Shown here: piece after piece, positions 6,234-8,664 of the stretch
How the letters are laid out: every line of letters starts with the position of its first letter
Numbering within the stretch: position 1 is the first letter of the stretch
From: Pseudomonas sp. UBA5782
GTDB taxonomy: Bacteria > Pseudomonadota > Gammaproteobacteria > Pseudomonadales > Pseudomonadaceae
NCBI GenBank assembly: GCA_002418465.1
Contig: DIEE01000098.1
Span: 1-8,664 of the forward strand
Length of the DNA: 8,664 bases
Direction: 5' to 3'
Position numbers and translations under genes: made by a program
The notes under the pieces: model-generated
Seen by the model: only the letters and a program-made list of their open reading frames with translations
The model's database searches: none
What the model was told of the DNA's origin: nothing

Positions 6234-7196
6234 TCAGGGTGTCGGGCGACCGGCCACCAGGGCGTCGTTGAGCAGCTGCGCCAGGCGCACCGAAGCCAGC
6301 TCGACCTGCCGCTCGGCGACCGGGACGAATGTCTTCATGTAACTGGCGTTGATGGTGTTGCCATCACGCTTGTCGCCGCTGTCGTTCATCAGCTTGTCAC
6401 CACGGCTGTAGTCCTTGCCGGTGCGGTTGTACTCCATGTTCTTCGCCGCGCTGTCGAAGCCGTCGTCATCGTCGTCGTACTGTTTGCTCGGCAGCTTCCG
6501 CGTGCTCACCGCCTTCGGATAGATGTCGCCGTCGCGGACGATCCGGCAGGCCTGCTGCGACCACGCCGCCGGATTGTTGGAGTCGAGCGCCGGCAGGTCC
6601 TTCTGCAGCTTGTCGGCGTAGGCCTTGACGTCCAGCTGCGCGGCGCTGAGGAGGAAATCGTCCCAGGTCTTGCGCAGGTTGTAGGTGCGACCGCCGGCCT
6701 TCACCGGGAAGTCGTAGCCGCCCTTGTCGTCCTTGAAACTGTTGTTCAGCGGCGAGCTGGCGTCGGCGACGTGGTGGATGAGGAACAGCAGCGCCATCAG
6801 GCGTGCCTGGTTCGGCGCCTTGGGATCGGCCAGGGTGGCGCGGTTGCGCTCGATGGCTGCGACGGTGCAGACGCCGTCCGGGCAGTCGCGCGGTGGCTGG
6901 TACTGGCAGTCGTCGGCCTTGTAGATCACCAGCCGCTCGTTCCTGGTCTTCTCCCAGAGGTCCTTGGTCTGCGGGTTCTGGTCGAGGCTGCCGGCCCAGT
7001 TGGCGACGGTCGAGAAGTCGCTCTGCTTGATCAGCCCGAGCAGCCGCGCGGCTTCGGTCTTGGCCTCGGCATTCAGCTGGCGCTGTGCCAGCTCGCCGAC
7101 CAGCGCGGTGCCCTGCTGGCCCCAGGCGAGCACCTGGCCGGCCCACAGGCCGGCCACCAGCAGCAGGCCGTTACGCAAGGTTTTGTTCGCATTCAT
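6234..7196 (-). CDS. Exported S1/P1-nuclease-like protein with a largely lost zinc site
   Basis: This 320-residue protein has a Sec signal (Lys5, Arg8, hydrophobic 10-23) with likely cleavage after Ala24, leaving Trp25 as first mature residue, as in S1/P1 nucleases. Fold landmarks of P1 nuclease are present: WG at the mature start, NWA (66-68), the cysteine pattern C97, C105, C110 and C217, FLIHHVAD (138-145), and NLRKTWD (173-179). By hand alignment to P1, the zinc residues read: Trp1 kept, His6 to Thr30, Asp45 to Gly69, His60 to Val90, His116 kept (His141), Asp120 kept (Asp145), His126 to Asn151, His149 to Arg175, Asp153 kept (Asp179). Five of nine are lost, so normal three-zinc catalysis is unlikely. 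Residues about 224-284 are an extra acidic stretch including DDDDDG (241-246). The ATG at 7196 has AAGGAG at ten bases; an ATG at 7268 would overlap deoD and add a non-signal leader. The reading frame is intact, so this is divergence rather than decay. Confidence 0.85.
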   Translation of the reverse strand: MNANKTLRNGLLLVAGLWAGQVLAWGQQGTALVGELAQRQLNAEAKTEAARLLGLIKQSDFSTVANWAGSLDQNPQTKDLWEKTRNERLVIYKADDCQYQPPRDCPDGVCTVAAIERNRATLADPKAPNQARLMALLFLIHHVADASSPLNNSFKDDKGGYDFPVKAGGRTYNLRKTWDDFLLSAAQLDVKAYADKLQKDLPALDSNNPAAWSQQACRIVRDGDIYPKAVSTRKLPSKQYDDDDDGFDSAAKNMEYNRTGKDYSRGDKLMNDSGDKRDGNTINASYMKTFVPVAERQVELASVRLAQLLNDALVAGRPTP

Positions 7197-7216
7197 TTGC
7201 AGGTGTCTCCTTCTGG

Positions 7217-7237
7217 CGGCGGCACCTTCGGCCACCG
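7217..7237 (-). other. Hairpin in the deoD-nuclease gap, just before the ribosome site
   Basis: On the minus strand CGGTGGC (7237-7231) pairs with GCCGCCG (7223-7217), with one G-U wobble and a 7-base loop. The wobble pairs only in the transcribed RNA. It ends three bases before the AGAAGGAG ribosome site of the S1/P1-like gene. No U tract follows. It resembles in place the hairpin before yciK; it may influence translation or message processing. Confidence 0.3.
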
Positions 7238-7246
7238 TGGCGTTGA

Positions 7247-7966
7247 TCAGTTGGCGGGCGCCTGGCACAGGGCATCGAGGGTCAGGCGCAGCATGTCGTG
7301 GAAGTCTTCCTGGCGCTGCTCGGCGCTGAGTTTCTCGCCGGTGAGGATGTGGTCGCTGACGGTGAGTACGGTCAGCGCCTGCTTGCCCAGCTCGGCGGCG
7401 ACGCCGTAGAGCCCGGCCGCCTCCATCTCCACGGCGAGGATGCCCATCTTGGTCATGCGCTCGAACAGCACCGGGTCCGGCTCGTAGAACAGGTCGGCGG
7501 AAAACACGTTGCCCACATGCAGCGCCTGGCCGCGCGCATCGGCGGTCCGCACCACGCGTTCGAGCAGCCGGTAGTCGGCGATGGCGGCGAAGTCGAAGCC
7601 GCCCAGGCGCTTGCGGTTGACCACCGAGTCGGTGCTCGCGCCCATGCCGATCACCAGGTCGCGCACCTTGACGTGCGGCTGGGTGGCGCCGCAGCTGCCG
7701 ACGCGGATGATGCGCTGCACGCCGAACTGGCTGAACAGCTCGTGGGCGTAGATCGACAGCGACGGGATGCCCATCCCGGAGCCCATCACCGAGATGCGCT
7801 GGCCCTGGTAGAAGCCCGTGTAGCCGAGCATGTTGCGCACGCCGTTGACCTGCACGACCTCGGACAGATAGGTGTCGGCGAGCATCTTGGCGCGCAGCGG
7901 ATCGCCGGGCATCAGCACGGTGTCGGCGAAGTCGCCCGGCTGGGCGGCGATGTGGGGAGTCGGCAT
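7247..7966 (-). CDS. deoD: Purine nucleoside phosphorylase, hexameric DeoD type
   Basis: This 239-residue cytoplasmic enzyme should split purine (deoxy)ribonucleosides with phosphate into the free base and (deoxy)ribose-1-phosphate. Length and sequence match the E. coli hexameric type. With a one-residue offset all active-site residues I know for E. coli DeoD are present: His5 (partner subunit), Arg25 in PGDPLRA, Arg44, Arg88 and Ser91 in RVGSCGA, Glu180-Met181-Glu182, the acid Asp205 in VSDHI and Arg218. The retained Asp is typical of enzymes that accept 6-amino as well as 6-oxo purines. The ATG at 7966 is one base after the deoB stop (TGACATG), with AAGG inside the end of deoB, so coupled translation is expected. 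The product sugar phosphate is the substrate of DeoB. The S1/P1-like gene follows 50 bases later. Confidence 0.96.
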   Translation of the reverse strand: MPTPHIAAQPGDFADTVLMPGDPLRAKMLADTYLSEVVQVNGVRNMLGYTGFYQGQRISVMGSGMGIPSLSIYAHELFSQFGVQRIIRVGSCGATQPHVKVRDLVIGMGASTDSVVNRKRLGGFDFAAIADYRLLERVVRTADARGQALHVGNVFSADLFYEPDPVLFERMTKMGILAVEMEAAGLYGVAAELGKQALTVLTVSDHILTGEKLSAEQRQEDFHDMLRLTLDALCQAPAN

Positions 7967-7967
7967 G

Positions 7968-8664
7968 TCAGACGCCTTGAGTCGAAGTGGGAGAAAGAAA
8001 AGACCGTCCATGGGAGCACGACGGCAGTCCGAAGAAATCCGCCAGGGTCTGGCCGATATCGGCAAAGGTTTCGCGCTCGCCGAGGCTGCCGGCGGCGACG
8101 CCGTTGCCCCAGGCCAGCACCGGGATGTGTTCGCGGGTATGGTCGCTGCCCGGCGTGCTCGGGTCGCAGCCGTGGTCGGCGGCAAGCAGCAGCAGATCGC
8201 CCGGCTGCATCTGCGCCAGCAGTTCGGGCAGGCGCATATCGAAGGCCTCCAGCGCGGCGGCGTAGCCGGCGATGTCGCGGCGGTGGCCGTAGAGCATGTC
8301 GAAGTCGACGAAGTTGCTGAACACCAGGGTATTGGCCGGCGCGTCGCGCAGCGCCTGCAGCGTGGCGTCGAACAGCGCGTGGTTGCCGTCGGCCTTGTAC
8401 AGCTTGCTGATGCCCTGGTGGGCGAAGATGTCGCCGATCTTGCCCACCGCATGCACCTGGCCGCCGGCCGCGCAGAGGCGGTCGAGCAAGGTCGGCGCCG
8501 GCGGCGGCACGGCGTAGTCGCGACGGTTGCCGGTGCGCGCGTAGCTGTTCGGACCGTCGCCGCGGAACGGCCGGGCGATGACCCGGCCGATGTTGTACGG
8601 GTCGCACAGCTCGCGCGCCAGTTCGCACAGCGCCAGCAGCCGATCGAGGCCGAAGTGTTCTTCG
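7968..8664 (-). CDS. deoB: Phosphopentomutase DeoB, C-terminal part (5' end outside window)
   Basis: The frame is open from the window edge to a TGA at 7968-7970 and gives 231 residues, a little over half of the roughly 400 usual. DeoB interconverts ribose-1-phosphate (or deoxyribose-1-phosphate) and the 5-phosphate, a cytoplasmic manganese enzyme of the alkaline phosphatase superfamily. Family segments in order are IGRVIARPF (25-33 of the fragment), RTGNRRDYA (43-51), PPAPTLLDRL, VGKIGDIFA (73-81), VDFDMLYGHRRD (119-130), LAADHGCDP (160-168) and SDHTREHIP (173-181). Five metal ligands can be assigned: Asp122, His127, Asp163, His164 and His175 of the fragment; the N-terminal Asp is outside. 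The stop is one base before the deoD start. In enterobacteria deoB and deoD follow deoC and deoA, which may lie to the right of this window. Confidence 0.96.
   Translation of the reverse strand, partial: EEHFGLDRLLALCELARELCDPYNIGRVIARPFRGDGPNSYARTGNRRDYAVPPPAPTLLDRLCAAGGQVHAVGKIGDIFAHQGISKLYKADGNHALFDATLQALRDAPANTLVFSNFVDFDMLYGHRRDIAGYAAALEAFDMRLPELLAQMQPGDLLLLAADHGCDPSTPGSDHTREHIPVLAWGNGVAAGSLGERETFADIGQTLADFFGLPSCSHGRSFLSPTSTQGV

Noticed and set aside
5101..6342. Plus-strand open frame (413 codons) opposite the EEP gene
   Set aside because: Reverse-frame shadow; no domain and biased composition, while the minus strand has a signal peptide and full EEP motifs.
6459..6476. DDDDDG of the S1/P1-like protein as an EF-hand
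   Set aside because: The twelfth loop position is Lys rather than Glu or Asp, and no flanking helix pair is evident; only a looser DxDxDG calcium loop remains possible.
7247..8452. One 401-codon minus-strand frame that appears to extend DeoD at its N-terminus
   Set aside because: The extension is an out-of-frame reading of deoB; DeoD begins at 7966 with the family's standard PTPHI start.
1..8664. Search by eye for CRISPR arrays, tRNA or rRNA genes, insertion sequences and attachment sites
   Set aside because: No regularly spaced repeats, no cloverleaf or rRNA-like segment, no transposase or integrase frame and no terminal inverted repeats were seen.

Overview
The window is GC-rich and densely coded, and it looks like a Pseudomonas chromosome. 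The evidence is protein content and gene order: mtaD-ubiG-mupP-yciK in one direction, then a GGDEF gene, then a basic protein tail that fits RluB. This matches what I remember of the PA3170-PA3179 region of P. aeruginosa. The species cannot be fixed from the sequence alone.

Layout, left to right. Positions 1-176 (+) hold the last 57 codons of a basic-tailed protein, probably the pseudouridine synthase RluB. A perfect bidirectional hairpin terminator (188-224) separates it from a convergent diguanylate cyclase gene (270-1196, -). Upstream of the cyclase lies a near-consensus sigma-54 promoter (1242-1257), with an A/T-rich IHF-like stretch and an inverted repeat at enhancer distance. All other genes are on the minus strand, so transcription runs from right to left: deoB (3' part, runs off the window), deoD, an S1/P1-nuclease-like exported protein, an EEP-family lipoprotein, mtaD, ubiG, mupP and yciK. 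Gaps are 1, 50, 80, -4 (overlap), 121, 5 and 81 bases, and I see no convincing terminator before the one proposed after yciK.

Two functional blocks are apparent. The left block is housekeeping: UbiG (ubiquinone methylation), MupP (MurNAc-6-phosphate phosphatase in peptidoglycan recycling) and YciK (short-chain dehydrogenase). The right block (5050-8664, plus mtaD) reads as nucleic acid and nucleoside use. It has two exported proteins of nuclease families, one a lipoprotein and one with a cleavable signal, then a nucleoside deaminase, a hexameric purine nucleoside phosphorylase and a phosphopentomutase. The inferred flow is polymer or nucleotide breakdown outside the cytoplasm, then deamination, base release and ribose-5-phosphate recovery inside.

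The most notable point is the S1/P1-like protein. It keeps the N-terminal Trp, all four disulfide cysteines and several fold landmarks of P1 nuclease. By my hand alignment it has lost five of the nine zinc-site residues and gained an acidic insertion, so it may be a pseudo-enzyme or a protein with a changed activity.
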